This document shows, one piece after another, positions 46,801 through 59,500 of a stretch of DNA of 64,000 nucleotides (the first letter of the stretch is position 1; each line of letters begins with the position of its first letter). A program made the translations under genes and the position numbers. Under the pieces are notes generated by a model. The model saw only the letters and a list, made by a program, of their open reading frames with translations, was not told where the DNA came from and did not search any database. Source of the DNA: Cryptomeria japonica (lineage: Eukaryota; Streptophyta; Pinopsida; Cupressales; Cupressaceae); the NCBI RefSeq assembly GCF_030272615.1, contig NC_081405.1:469952008-470016007 (forward strand), read 5' to 3'.

Positions 46801-47830
46801 CTAGTTCTCATTGGGAGGGGTAGAGACCCCTAATTTATCTCTTAGATATACAAATATATCTGTAGGCAAAGGCTTAGTAAAGATATCTACAATCTTATCC
46901 TTTATAGATACATACTCCAATTTGACTTCTTCCTCGCTGACTTTCTCCCTCAAGAAATGATACTTGATTGATATATGGTTTGTTTTAGAATGCAGTACCA
47001 GATTCTTGGAAATATTAATAGCACTTGAATTATCATAATATATAAAAATAGGCTCATCATAAACAACTCTAATGTCCTTCGGCATCAGCTTCATCCAAAC
47101 TACTTGAGTACAATTTCTAGTAGCAGTAATGTATTCAGCTTCTATAGTAGATAGAGAAATACCATCTTGCTTTTTACTTGCCCAAGAAACCAACTTCTTT
47201 CCCAAAAAGAATGCACCACCAGAGGTACTCCTCTAGTCATCAACACCACCTTCCCAATCGGCATCTTTATAAGCACATAACATGAAATTATCATTCTTTG
47301 GATACCACAAACCATAGTCAACTGTCCTCAAGTATCTAAAAATCCTCTTCACAGCAATAACATGACTTTCTTTAGGATTAGCTTGAAATCTTACACAAAG
47401 ACAAACATCATGCATAATATATGGTCTAGTCTGAGTCAAGTATAGCAATCCACCAACCATAGATCTATATAAAGTCTAATTAACTTTCAGAGATTCATCA
47501 TGCTTAAACAACTTGCATCTAGACACCATAGGAGTTCTAGCAAGTTTGGAGTTATCTAACCCAAACTTCTTCAACAATTCCTTCACATACTTAGATTGAG
47601 AAATGAAAATGCCTTTATCAGTTTGTATAATTTGCAATCCTAAGAATAATTTCATCTCACCTATAATAGACACCTCAAACTCTTTTTGCATATCATCAGC
47701 AAATCTCATACTTGAATCATCATCTCCTTCAAAAATAATGTCATCAACAAAAACTTCAACAATCAAAATATTATCATTATCAACCTTAAAGTATAAATTA
47801 CTATTAGCAGTACCTTTATAGAATCCCAAC
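46801..47830 (-). pseudogene. Reverse transcriptase C-terminal part and RNase H, element C
   Basis: Minus strand. RT resumes at the G-F-Y-K-G motif (47829) and includes F-V-D-D-I-I-F at about 47750. Then come G-L-L-Y-L-T-Q and RNase H with S-T-I-E-A-E-Y, Y-D-N-S-S-A-I and I-F-T-K-P-L-P, ending near 46801. Stops near 47473 and 47235 break it. About 44 residues between this piece and the upstream piece ending at 54662 are missing, lost beside the truncated LTR of D. Confidence 0.9.
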
Positions 47831-48385
47831 TGCTCTTATACATATTCTGCAACTTAACTCTTTTGTCTTTCGCACACAACATATCACTTTCACTCATATG
47901 AAATAATTCATTGTGATGTCAATATATAGACATTAAGATTTCATGTCGGCCTAAATAAATCATAACACAATTTCCTAGGTGAAGTGTATTTAGTCAAGTG
48001 ATCATAACTCATCATAAAAATACCGCCAAAATTTTTTGATGGGATAACTCATCATGATTTGTGGTAACTCATCACGAACCGGTTAGAACAATCAATACTA
48101 GTTAGGGTTAAATATATAAACCATTATCCTTGAATCTCCTAATATGGTCTCCACTTGATCTTCATCTTGATGCCGACTAATGTGTATCCATTGGTTGTCT
48201 TCTATGCATATATCGGTTATCACAAAGTATCGGTTAGAGATAAACCTCCTAGTATAACCTCTAGCATACCGGTTGTAGTATAAACAACTTGAAGCTATAC
48301 TGGTAGACAATATAAACATATGTGTGTATGTGTTTCATCAATGACAACATATGATGAATATATTACAATCATCATCAAGCCAACA
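47831..48385 (-). repeat. Truncated 3' LTR of element D
   Basis: Matches 54095-54661 of the 5' LTR. On the plus strand it starts at TGCTCTTATAC and ends AAGCCAACA. About 540 bases of the U5-proximal end are missing, together with part of element C. Confidence 0.9.
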
Positions 48386-48577
48386 ATCTCCCCCTTTGGC
48401 ATTGATGGAAACACTTAGAAAAAAAAATTACAGTAATACCGCTAAGTGTGCATACAAAACAAATTTACACATATACACATGCTCCCCCTTAATGCATATA
48501 TTATACAAAATTTTCAAAAACACACATACATATTTCTACTCCCCCTTTGACAACAATGCCAAATTGAAAAAGAAAAA

Positions 48578-48620
<43 letters not shown>

Positions 48621-48662
48621 GTATCAAAGTGTTTAGCATATACAACAATAACTAAAAAAAGT
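48386..48662 (-). other. 3' untranslated region of D with polypurine tract and TA microsatellite
   Basis: ATCTCCCCCTTTGGCA at 48386-48401 is the complement of the polypurine tract. CTCCCCCTTTGACA near 48538 is a second one. An A-run followed by TA repeats lies at about 48570-48617. Confidence 0.75.
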
Positions 48663-51600
48663 TCATGCATTTTCTAGACTCATGAAAATATCATTAAAGT
48701 TATGCTTCAACTGTGCTATGGCATTTGTCCATGTTGCTAGCACATTCTCAATGTACTCTTTTATAGACATAATTTGTGAATGGAACTCTTCCATTGAATC
48801 CAGTGTACAGGTTTCTGGAGTTGCTAAGATAGCTTCTGCATTTGAGTAGGCCCTCTGTAGTATGTCCACTTGTGATGTGAGTGGACTCTTGAGCTCCTTG
48901 AGAGATCAGAGTCTCTTTGTCTTCTCATGATCATAAGTATCCAACCTGTTGTGCAAATTATCTACAGATTTTCTATAAGCAAATATAGAGTCTTGAAGTG
49001 GGATATATGCATTTCATATCCTTTCTAGCTCTTGCTTTGTTTCTGTTTGCCTTTATTTGATATTAGAATAATGGAATGAAACATTAGAGGTAGAAGCAAG
49101 ATACTTTCCTCTTGTTTCAATAGCTTTTCTCAACAAATCTTTATTATGTGACAGAACCATCTTGACAGTATCAATGTCCTTTGCAAGTTTGTCTCCATAC
49201 TTCTTCTTGTGACTTTTCTAAGAATAGGTTTGAGAAGTGTCTTCAAGTGACTTGATTTGATCAGATGCATCAACAACTAACTAACCAAGTTTTCTAATAG
49301 GGGATGTCAGATGTGTTGTAGATGTTTCTAGTACTAGACTAGATAGTATATCTACTACATTATGAATTGTTTCTGCCTCAATCCTTTGCTCTTTTAGTCT
49401 CTTCTTATGCGCTCTAGATTGCATGACATTAGAAATCTTCATCATTTCAGATGCACTCATTTTGTCAACATCAATAGGCCCTGAAATGATCAATGAATCA
49501 TCATCATCCTCATCAAGTTGTTGTTGCTTTGCTGGTTCAAACGATGCAACCTTAATGATCGCTTTCTCTAGGTTTTTCTCTGGTTCTTTTTCAGAAGTTT
49601 GTGTATCAACATTTTCTATATAATCCTTTTGAGTTTCTTGAAAGATTGGTGGAGATTTGGGTTTCTCCATTTGTTCTATTTCCAGTGGATTGTCCACTTT
49701 CAGTTGTGTTGCCAATTGCTCAACTAAATTATCTTGTAGATTAGTGATTTCAAGGGGCTCCGTATCTAGTGCAGTGTTGTCTCTAGATAGATCAATGTGT
49801 CCTGAACATCATCAACAACATGAATAATGGTGTCATCCTTCTTCTTGATAGGATAGACCTTGTCAACTTGTACAATCTCTTCTCCATCCATTTCCGATCA
49901 ATTAACAAAATCTTCCTCATTCTTAGAGGATTGGATGAGTTGTTCCATCCGTTTGATTTCATAGGCTATTCGATGGGTCTCAGTTTCAATAATTGTCCTC
50001 TTTCCACTAAGTAGCTTCAATCTCCTTGCTTTGAAAGAAAATTGAATTTTTTACTTATCAACCAAAGTACTTATTTCATCTATAGACAAATTATGAAAAT
50101 ACTGCAAGAATATCTCATCTATAATTATTTTTCCAATTTTATAGCTTCCTACCATTTATTTAACAGAATAGTCTACAAATAATTTGAGATATCCTTTTCA
50201 AGATCATGTGGATATCTACTGTAATGACACAAATGAGTAAGTGCATGTTGAATGACTTGCTTCTTCTCATCTTCAGTGAAGGAATCAAAATGTTCTTTGG
50301 CATTGTCAAACTTGTTCATCCCTAATGTCTTCATTATTCTTTCAAAATGGGTATCAGGCTTGAAAGTTGATATATCGACAGGTAGATTTACCTTTGGCAC
50401 TTCCTATACTGACTTTTCTACTCTATCGGTAGCTTTCATCTTCTTAGGTTCTTCTTCAATGTCAGTACCCTCATATTCTTCTTGAAGAATAAGTTTCTGA
50501 TTTCTCTTCTTTGGTACATTCTCCTTCTTTGTATAGACCTGAGGTGCCAGTTCCTTTTTGGTTTGGATACTCCGAGTCACCCTTGTATTCTTTATCACTA
50601 GAGGTGCTTCATCAGTTTTCTTTTTCTTTCCTTTTCCACTTGTGGCAGGAGCAATACTGGTTTTGTCTTGTGCATCCTGGAATACCATAATATCCAGTTT
50701 TGCCTTCTATTTATCTTTAGGAGATGATAATTGGTTATTAGCATAACCAACCAGTAAGTCATGGTTCACCTCATATATTCCATTTCATCTTTTCTTGGCT
50801 CAATTGCTTGCATCAAACAAAAATCAATGATAATAGTAAAAAGAATGTCTTTTGCAAAATGTCTTACCACCTCTTTAGGAAATCTCATTCTCATGCTCAT
50901 CTTCAGGCAATCTCATTCTCATGCTCATCTTCTTCTAAAACTCATTGAAATACTTATTCACAGCAACAGGGAAAGTATTCTTTACAGCCTTGATGTTGTT
51001 CTTGATTTGAGAAAATACCGGTAGGTCCTTTGACCATTCAATATCTCCTATTCCCGATAGAAATTTTTAAAAATAAAATAATAACCCAGCCAATAGCTAA
51101 CCAAACTTGAACTTTAGACTGTTGTCCTTCTTGATAGATTGGAAATTTAGAAACAATTGACTCCTAATTGCCTCGTAAAGATCATAACCTGCATTTTCAA
51201 CTATCATCCTGTAAGTTGTGTGAATTGTTGGAGATGGAACACTATTTAGTCTACTGGAGTAAAATACTCAGTAGCCTACCACCATTACTGTCAATTTCAC
51301 CATAGGGTCTCTGATATTGTTAATAGAAAAAACACATTTGTCAGATGTTGAATTGATTAGAGAGAATACTGTTTCTTTTGAAATTCAACTTAGTTCAGGT
51401 ACTTCAGCGATTGAGAAATAACCAGTTATGGCCTGAATGGATTCCTTGGTTATGGTGTGAGTTCTCTCTAAGTACATGTTCTCACAATGAACCTGACTCA
51501 AAATAATTCTGATATACGCTTCCTCAAAATATTCTAGGAAATAAGTGGAGTTATGAAAACCCTAGCATACTGTGTTTGAATCTTTCCATTCTCATCACAG

Positions 51601-51803
51601 AGGGATTTCAACTAAGTGTAAATGTATAGTGATCCTAGATCCTCTATCTTACAATCAATATAACTCGACAAATATCCTTTAACCAAAACTCCACTAGGAA
51701 CTTGTGATAATGCATTGTACAACACAATTTGTTCCACCTCTACAATTTCCATTGGCTCAGATGTAATCATTAACCTTTCTACCGTCTTTGAAGATGATTC
51801 CAT
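48663..51803 (-). pseudogene. D ORF2: relative of the G ORF2 unknown protein, heavily broken
   Basis: The start ATG at 51803 opens a frame ending near 51612; the rest is scattered over frames down to 48663. Recognisable pieces in G order: ALSQVPSGVLVKGYL (near 51690), V-H-C-E...H-T-I-T-K-E-S-I (near 51430-51495), R-L-N-S-V (near 51250), a K-F-K-F-G segment (near 51105), M-R-M-R-L (near 50900) and A-I-E-P-R (near 50800). Then follow a Lys/Arg-rich segment (50410-50690), an acidic segment (49490-49700) and a C-terminal helical segment ending at 48663. A 28-bp duplication lies at 50881-50932. Function unknown. Confidence 0.7.
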
Positions 51804-52240
51804 TGCAGATGAACAAGATTCGAAGTGGTATTTTCAAAGAAATACCTTATTTCATCCACGCTACCTCGTTTATCAGTTGAATGCCCAAGTGCACACTAGT
51901 TCGATCTTTCTACAACCTTCAAATCAACTTGATTGCAAATCACAATGCAACTTCGACAATTATCAGCCAACAATCTTTCTTAGCTTAGCAAGCGCTGCAA
52001 ATTTCTTTCTCGAATGCATTAGGGTAAAAATAACAAAATAAAAAATTGCTTTTATCCTTTTCACCTACTACATTAAATGCTCACCCGTTAGGGTTACAAA
52101 CCCTATTTTCACCACTCAAGGAGAAAACCAATTGATAACATATTGACAAAAGGTTATCAAAATTCTCTTACCGCTCATTCATCTCAAGGGGTCCGAAGGT
52201 GGATTTACTGTTAAGCTCCCCTTAGCCATATTTAAAGGGC
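51804..52240 (-). other. Spacer between ORF1 and ORF2 of element D
   Basis: 437 bases without a coding signal, in the same place as the 305-base spacer of G. Confidence 0.55.
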
Positions 52241-53495
52241 TTAATTCACCGGTGCAGGATTCTCTTCACTGGGTGAAGGAATAGTTTCTTCTCCAGGTGA
52301 GTCATCACTTTTTTTCTTCCATATCTGATTCATTTCCTCTCTAGTTTCTTCAATGTTAACTTTTTGCTTTCCTTTTGGATCCTTAGAAGAATTGATTGGT
52401 TTGATATTTCTAGATCTATAGAATTTTGCTAAGTGCCCCAGTTTGTGGCAGTGATAGCAGGCCATACCAGATGATTTCCAAGGTCCTGCATTTCCTCTCC
52501 TAGTTCTTATTCTGCAATTCATAGCCACATGACCAAAGTTATTACAGATGGTGCAAATGACATTTGTTACCTTTTCCATCTCAAATGGACTAAATCGTTT
52601 GCCATAGGGTCTTTGCCAGTTCATGTTGACCCAGTTGTCAAAATTCCTCATCTAGTTTCCATTTGGTCTTGGATGCATATGTGGTACAGGATTATTTGCT
52701 CCATATCTGCACTCAATAGATCTATGTCCATACATTCCACATGTAAAGCAATGACCTTCAAAATTCTTAGACACATACCTGGCATTAGTATTGAAACTTG
52801 TATTTCTATTAGGTTGGTATCTACAAAAATTTGCAGTGTGACAAGGTTTATGGCAAACAAAACAAACAGGTTTAAAGACCTTCTTACCGGTAGGCTTCTT
52901 GATCATAGGAGCAGATTTGTTCTGAAGAGTGTTGCTCTTAGTATCGGAGGATTCACGTTTCTTAGATGTATAAAAACCAAGTCCAGAGGTATCACCTTTC
53001 ATCCTTTGTGATTGAATTTTTTCTTCAAGCAAGGTAGAACTCTTGTTGAACTTTTCCACTTTCCCATTAGCTTCAGAAAGCTATTTGGTCAGATCTTCAT
53101 TATGCTTTGATAGGTTCTCTCTCGGAGATGATGCTAATTCAAGATCTAGTTGTAAGTTCTCCTTCTCTTCTCTTTCAGCATTCAAATGCTCATGCAAGGT
53201 AGTATTTTATCGCTTGATCTAGGCAATCTCTTGATCTCTTTCCTTGATAAGATCTTTAGCAACTCTTCTAGCTCTCTCCTCAGATTTAGTTTCTCACTAT
53301 TTAACTTTTCAACTTCCTAAGCTAAAGCATCAATATTGGCCTCATCTGAAGAACTATTATTAAATATCTCCAACAGTTGTTCAGTAATCTCTCTCCTTTT
53401 GACTTGTGAAGCTTTCAGTTTGACCCTAAGGGTTCAAGCTCATTCCTGCTAGATTTTAGCTCTCTAGCCATCTCAAAGTAGCTCATGTCCCCCAT
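52241..53495 (-). pseudogene. D ORF1: coiled-coil protein with four zinc knuckles
   Basis: The likely start ATG is at 53495-53493, about 50 bases after the primer site. The first third (53495-53060) is Glu/Lys/Leu-rich and frameshifted, a probable coiled coil. Four knuckles follow: CFVCHKPCHTANFC, CFTCGMYGHRSIEC, CTICNNFGHVAMNC and CYHCHKLGHLAKFY (last Cys changed to Tyr). A TAG near 52652 separates knuckles two and three. The C-terminal tail is Ser/Pro/Glu-rich. Like G ORF1, it suggests a nucleocapsid-like protein. No capsid or protease domain is seen. Confidence 0.75.
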
Positions 53496-53543
53496 GGAGG
53501 TTTCAAGACTCCCTTCTAAGTGATTAAGCTTCAAAGAAGTTAA

Positions 53544-53555
53544 TCTCTCATACCA
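53544..53555 (-). other. Primer binding site of element D
   Basis: Sense TGGTATGAGAGA, two bases from the 5' LTR; differs from TGGTATCAGAGC at two positions. Confidence 0.7.
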
Positions 53556-53557
53556 AA

Positions 53558-54661
53558 TGATGGACTTGAAAAGCACTGAGGGGGGAGGTGAATCAGTGAC
53601 ACCAAAAATAAAACTACTTCAAATACTAGCTAGTAGATGAACTTAACAAAACTTTTAAACACAATGCATGTAATCCAAAATGATATAACAACATCCACCA
53701 TAACACAAGTTTTTGTACGTGGAAAACCCAAATAGGTAAAAACCATGGTGAGATGGAACTCACAAGTTAACTATCTGCAGTAATAAATAACTGACCGTTA
53801 GGGTCTACAAAGTGCTTTTCTAGGAGCGAATCTTGTTAGAGATCACAAAGCTTGATTAGAAGCTTATACCCTATTGAAGGTATTACCCTATTAGGAGTAA
53901 CCTCGGTGGAGGATTAGAGAATCCAAACTAATGGATCACCATGTTAGAGGATTTGTACAAAGAAGCTTGTTAGATCTTACCCGATTAGGGGATTTGAATT
54001 TCTGTTGTGATTGTTAGAAAACAACAGTATTGGTTTGATCTGTCTGAGTAGCACAATAATTGCTTGATCAGGTCCTTCTAAGCATATTCAACACTGCTCT
54101 TATACATATTCTGCAACTTAACTCTTTTGTCTTTCGCACACAACATATCACTTTCACTCATATGAAATAATTCATGTGATGTCAATATATAGACATTAAG
54201 ATTTCATGTCGGCCTAAAGAAATCATAACACAATTTCCTAGGTGTAGTGTATCTAGTCAAGTGATCATAACTCATCACAAAAATACCGCCAAAATTTGAA
54301 GGTGGGATAACTCATCACGATTTGTGGTAGCTCATCACAAAATCAATGAATACCGGTTAGAACAATCAATATTGGTTAGAGTTAAATATATAAACTGTTA
54401 TCCTTGAATCTCCTAATATGATCTCTACTTGATCTTCATCTTGGTGCTGACTAATGTGTATCCATCGGTTGTCTTCTATGCATATATTGGTTATCACAAA
54501 GTATCGGTTAGAGATAACCCTCTTAATATAACCTCTAGCATACCGATTGTAGTATAAACAACTTGAAGTTATACCGGTAGACAATATAAACATATGTGTG
54601 TGTATGTGTTTCATCAATGACAACATATGATGAATATATTACAATCATCATCAAGCCAACA
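53558..54661 (-). repeat. 5' LTR of element D
   Basis: Plus-strand start TGATGGACTTGAAAAG and end AAGCCAACA. The sense LTR therefore runs TGTTGGCTTGATG to GTCCATCA. The complement of the C-rich U5 end (GAGGGGGGAGGTGAATCAG) is at about 53578-53597. Confidence 0.88.
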
Positions 54662-55246
54662 AAACCCATCTGGTTTCTCAATGTAGACTTCCTCTTCCAA
54701 ATCACCATTCAAAAAGGTTGACTTCATATCCATCTAATATACCTTGAAATTATCATAAAAAACATATGCAAGAAGTAATCTAACAGATTCAACTCTAGCT
54801 AGTAGAGCAAAAATCTCCTCATAATCAATTCCATCTATTTGTGAGCATCCTTTACATACCAATCTTGTTTTGTTTCTAACCACTTCACTAGCTTCATTCA
54901 ATTTATTTTTGAATACCCATTGTATACCAATCACATTCTTGTCTTTTGGTCTCAGAAGAAGTTCCCATGTATTGTTATTCTCAATCTGATTCAACTCTTC
55001 TTCCATAGCCTTTATCCAATTCTCATCTTTACAAGCTTCAGTAACATCTTTAGGTTCAATCTTGGAAATCAAACATTTCTCTTTGGCAACAATCCTTCTC
55101 CTAGTCATCACAAATTTATTTTTATCACCAATAATATGATTTTTTGAATGATTTAATCTCACATACCTCAGAGTTCTCTGATTATTTTGATTCTCAGGTT
55201 CTTGAACTTCTTCACTAGCAGTAGTAATATCTGGATTAACTATCTA
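54662..55246 (-). pseudogene. Reverse transcriptase N-terminal part, element C
   Basis: Minus strand, from the integrase-RT linker next to B to the RT motif [12 protein letters not shown] at the D border. It contains K-A-M-E-E-E-L-N-Q-I-E and a mutated G-E-T-F-A-P-V-A-R motif reading E-I-F-A-L-L-A-R. A stop interrupts the V-Y-Q motif near 54733. Sense order places it between 61765 and 47830. Confidence 0.9.
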
Positions 55247-56184
55247 TGTTAGGTCCCGGAGACAACTGAGAGGGGGGGTGAATCAGTTATCAAATATATT
55301 CAAACCAAAAACAAATTAACGAACTGTAATGCTTAATACCGTTAAACCAAACTTTATGTCAGTAGATAGTTTATCAATTAATTATAGTACCGGTAAAGAT
55401 TAATGCATGAAACAGAAAGACAATAACATCCACAACACATAACACCAATATTTATACATGGAAACCATCTAAGGGGAAAAACCATGGTGGGAAACCTTAC
55501 CCACAATCAGATGATACTACTGCAGATAGTATGTGTATACAAATGGGGTTTGGACATGTAGAATGGCCAAGCACCTAGAGCTCACTGCTCAAACACAAAT
55601 AGGAGTCACACTGACTACAATTGGATGGTTAAATCCAATAAGAATGTACTTCTCAAAATAGCATCTTCATATGTTGGATTCAGTACCGGTGTAGTTCAGA
55701 TTGTCTTTACAAGTACCTTGCTTCACCTTCAAATGATGTATGCATGTATAGTTTTTCTTATTCTCGCATATACCTTCTTACAATTCCTTATCCTTATCCT
55801 TATCGCATATCGATCTTACAAATAAGATCTTACATATATACCATAACCTAAGACCAATTTTAGTAGGTCGGCTCTAAACGATATTACAATAAAACAATTA
55901 TAACCTGGACCTATTTGCCGGTAACAACAAATATGCAAATACGAATATGCCAATGATCAAATCTCCAAGGAAAAGTGTCCAATTGATGTCTTCGACATAA
56001 CTAGGTGTTTTCCATATCATTCCAAGTGCTGGTGAAAATTATATACTGTCGATGTACTAGATACCGATGATTGTGCATAAGTCACTTGCTTGTCGGTGAA
56101 CATTGTTGATCCTCCAAAGTGCCAAAGTTGATAAGTGTTGATAGGTGTTGACATCAATGACAAAACCATACCAAAATACCAACA
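55247..56184 (-). repeat. 3' LTR of element B
   Basis: Plus-strand start TGTTAGGTCCCGG and end AAATACCAACA, matching element A LTRs in reverse complement. One internal deletion relative to the 5' LTR of B near 55900. Confidence 0.94.
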
Positions 56185-56551
56185 ATCTCCCCCTTTGGCA
56201 TTGATGGCAACACAAGATGGAAAAACCATCAAAGTGCCAAAACAGAAATGCCAAATACCAAAAACCAACAATCTCCCAAAATCAAAATTCAGATACAGAG
56301 AGTAATCAATCTCAATGTAACAATTTCTCCCCCAATGAATAATCTCTCCCAAAAAGATAATGTGTTTTTCCATAGATATCTCCCCCCCTTTGACATCAAA
56401 TACCAAAGCTAATACAAAATCCAAGTTCAAATACAAAATACCAACCAATTCAGTATCCCAACTACTCCCCCTGAGAAGTAGCTCTCCTCATCAAAGTTGG
56501 AGTAAAATATTTCTCTGTTAATTATATCGGTTGATGACAAACATCAACTGT
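56185..56551 (-). other. 3' untranslated region and polypurine tract of element B
   Basis: ATCTCCCCCTTTGGCA at 56185-56200 abuts the LTR. Further pyrimidine tracts lie near 56325, 56380 and 56463, matching the four-tract layout of element A. Confidence 0.8.
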
Positions 56552-59500
56552 CTAAGTCTCTACCGATGGGGGTATGACCCCAAGCTGATTTCTAAGATAT
56601 TCAAATGTCTCTTTAGGCAGAGGTTTAGTGAAAATATCTGCAATCTTCTCTTTAATATTCACATAAACCAATTTTACTTCTTTTGCTTCAACATTCTCTT
56701 TTAGAAAATTTAGTTTGATAGAAACATGTTTGGTTTTAGAATGTAATACCGGATTCTTAGATATATCAATTGCTATAGTGTTATCACAATAGATAGCTAT
56801 AGGTTCCTTGCATTTTACCTTTATGTCCTTCAACATTTTCTTAAGCCATAATACCTATGTACAATTAGTTGCTGCTACAACATATTCTGATTTTGTTGTT
56901 GATAAAGATGTGCAACTTTGTTTCTTACTCAACCAAGAAAAAATGCTCCGTCGGTGGTGCTTTTTCTATCATCCACATCTCCTGCCCAATTTGCATTTGT
57001 GTATGCACATAATTCAAATTTTTCATCTCTAGGATACCATAAGCCCAGATTTGTAGTACCTTGTAAGTACCGGAAAATGCTTTTTACTGATGATTCATGA
57101 TTTTCTCTAGGATTACTTTGAAATCTTGAAACAATACATACTGCATTCATAATATCAGGTCTTGTTTGAGTCAAATATAGTAGGCCTCCTATCATAGACT
57201 TGTACCTAGTTGGATTAACAAGTGTAGATTCATCTCTTAGTGATAATTTGTCATTTGTAGTCACAGGTGTGCTTACCAGTTTAGAGTTCTCCATCCCAAA
57301 TTTCTTTAGTAATGCTTTCAAGTATTTGGATTGACTCAAGAATATACCTTTATCAGTTTGTGAAATCTACAATCCTAAAAAGAATTTTATCTCTCCAATC
57401 ATAGACATTTCAAATTCTTGTTGCATTTCAATAGAAAAGTCTTTACATAATCCATCTTCTCCTCCAAAGATTATATCATCAACAAAAACTTCTATAACCA
57501 AGATGTCATCATTAGTCACTTTGTAGTATAAGTTGTTGGCATTACCTTTAGAAAATCCAATCTTCAAAAGATACTTATCCAATCTAGCATACCAAGCTCT
57601 TGGAGCTTGCTTCAACCCATACAAAGCTTTCCTTAACCTGCAAACCATATGTTTGTTATCTTTAAAAGAAAATCCATCAAGTTGCTCAATGTAAACTTCT
57701 TCTTCAAGATCTCCATTCAAAAATGCACATTTAATATCCATTTGATATACTTTGTAGTTCTTGTGTGCTAAAAAAGCCAAGAATAATATGACTGCCTCAA
57801 TTCTAGCTACTGGTGCAAAGGTTTTATTATAATCAATTCCTTCTTTCTGAGAATATCCGTTACACACTAGTCTTGCTTTATTTCTGATTACCTTACCATC
57901 TTCATTAAGTTTGTTTCTGAATACCCATTTTGTTCCAATCACGTTTTTGTCTCTAGGTCAGGGAACTAATGTCCATGTGTTATTTTCCTCAATTTGTTCG
58001 AGTTCCTCTTCCATAGCTTTAATCCAGTGTTTATCTTCACATGCCTCATTAATTGATGATGGTTCAATTTGAGAAATAAGACATACCTCTTCATTTGTCA
58101 ATCTCCATCTTTTCATAACTCCTTGATACTTGTTCCCAATTATTTGATTTTCAGAGTGATTCAGTCTTACATACCGGGGTGTCTTTGTTTGTTGTTGTTC
58201 CTCAGTTACAGTGGAATTTTCAAATGATACCTGTGTAACTGGATCTTCATTTTGTACTGGTTGATTCACTGTAGGTTAATTTGCCAGTATTTCTGTTGCC
58301 TGTTCAGAATCTATATACCTTGAGGTTCCTCTAAAATGTTCATCAATCTTCACATTTGTACTCTCAACAATTTTCTGCAATCTCTTGTTAAAACATCTAT
58401 ATGCCTTGCTCTTAGATGAATAACCAAGAAATATTCCTTCATCACTTCTAGGATCAAATTTGCCAATATACTCATCTCTTCTAATATAGAATTTACTTCC
58501 AAATATTCTGAAATATTTAAGAGTAGGAGTAATAAAACCATAGTTCATGAGGGGTCTTACCAATTTCTCCTTTGATGTGAACTTTGTTGAATGTGTAGAC
58601 TGTTGTGTTTACTGCCTCTCTCCAATATACATGTGGTACATTTGCTTCAGATAATATACTTCTGGTTGCATCCAAGATAGTTCTATTTTTCCTTTCTACA
58701 ACTCCATTCTGTTGTGGTGTCCAGGGTGCTGATAACTGTCTTCTGATTCGATTCACTTCACATAATGTATTAAATTCCTTAGATGTGAATTCTCCTCCTT
58801 GATCTGATCTCAGACATTTTATTTTCTTACCGGTTTCATTCTCTACCATTGCTTTGAATAGTTTGAACTTTCCAAGTGCTTCTGATTTTTCTCTGAGAAA
58901 AGTAACCCAACACATTCTAGAATAGTCATCAATGATTAGCATGAAATATCTATCACCTTGTAAGCTTTTAGTTCTAGCTGGACCACATAAATCAGTGTGA
59001 ATTAGGTCAAGAGCATTATTTGATTTTTCTAGAATACTTTTAAAAGATGCTTTAACTTGTTTTCTAAATTGACATTCCTTAAATACCAGATTGTGAGGTT
59101 TGACAATCTTAGGTAAATCTCTAACTACCTTAGCAGTACTGATTTTTACCATGCAATCAAAATTTACATGACAGAGTCTCTTATGCCATAGCCAACTTTC
59201 ATCAATATGTGTAATCAAGCATGTCATTTCACTGTTATTCAAATGAAAGATATTACCTCTAGTTTGATTACCGGTTGCAATTTCCAAACCAATTTGGTTC
59301 ATAATTTTGCATTTACCATTCTTGAATTGTAACTGAAATCCTTTTTCAACTAATTGACCAACACTCAAAAGGTTATGCTCTAAACCTTTTACATAGTAAA
59401 CATTGTCAGTATTATGCTTTTCATCAAGAGATATTGTACCATTTCCTTTGATTAAACAAGCTTTGTCATCTCCAAATCTTACTAGACCTCCATTATATTC

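Larger units (their letters stand above)
47831..54661 (-). mobile_element. D: second non-autonomous LTR element of the G type (minus)
   Basis: The 5' LTR is at 53558-54661 and the 3' LTR at 47831-48385 is truncated. It has a primer site, a polypurine tract and an interior of about 5.2 kb with a four-knuckle ORF1 and a G-like ORF2, but no recognisable pol domain. It lies inside the RT region of element C. No target duplication can be checked, because the left end was deleted with part of C. Its LTR differs from that of G, so it is a separate family with the same architecture. Confidence 0.87.

Noticed and set aside
55242-55246. ATCTA as target duplication of B
   Set aside because: The other border of B is truncated, so no partner 5-mer can be checked.
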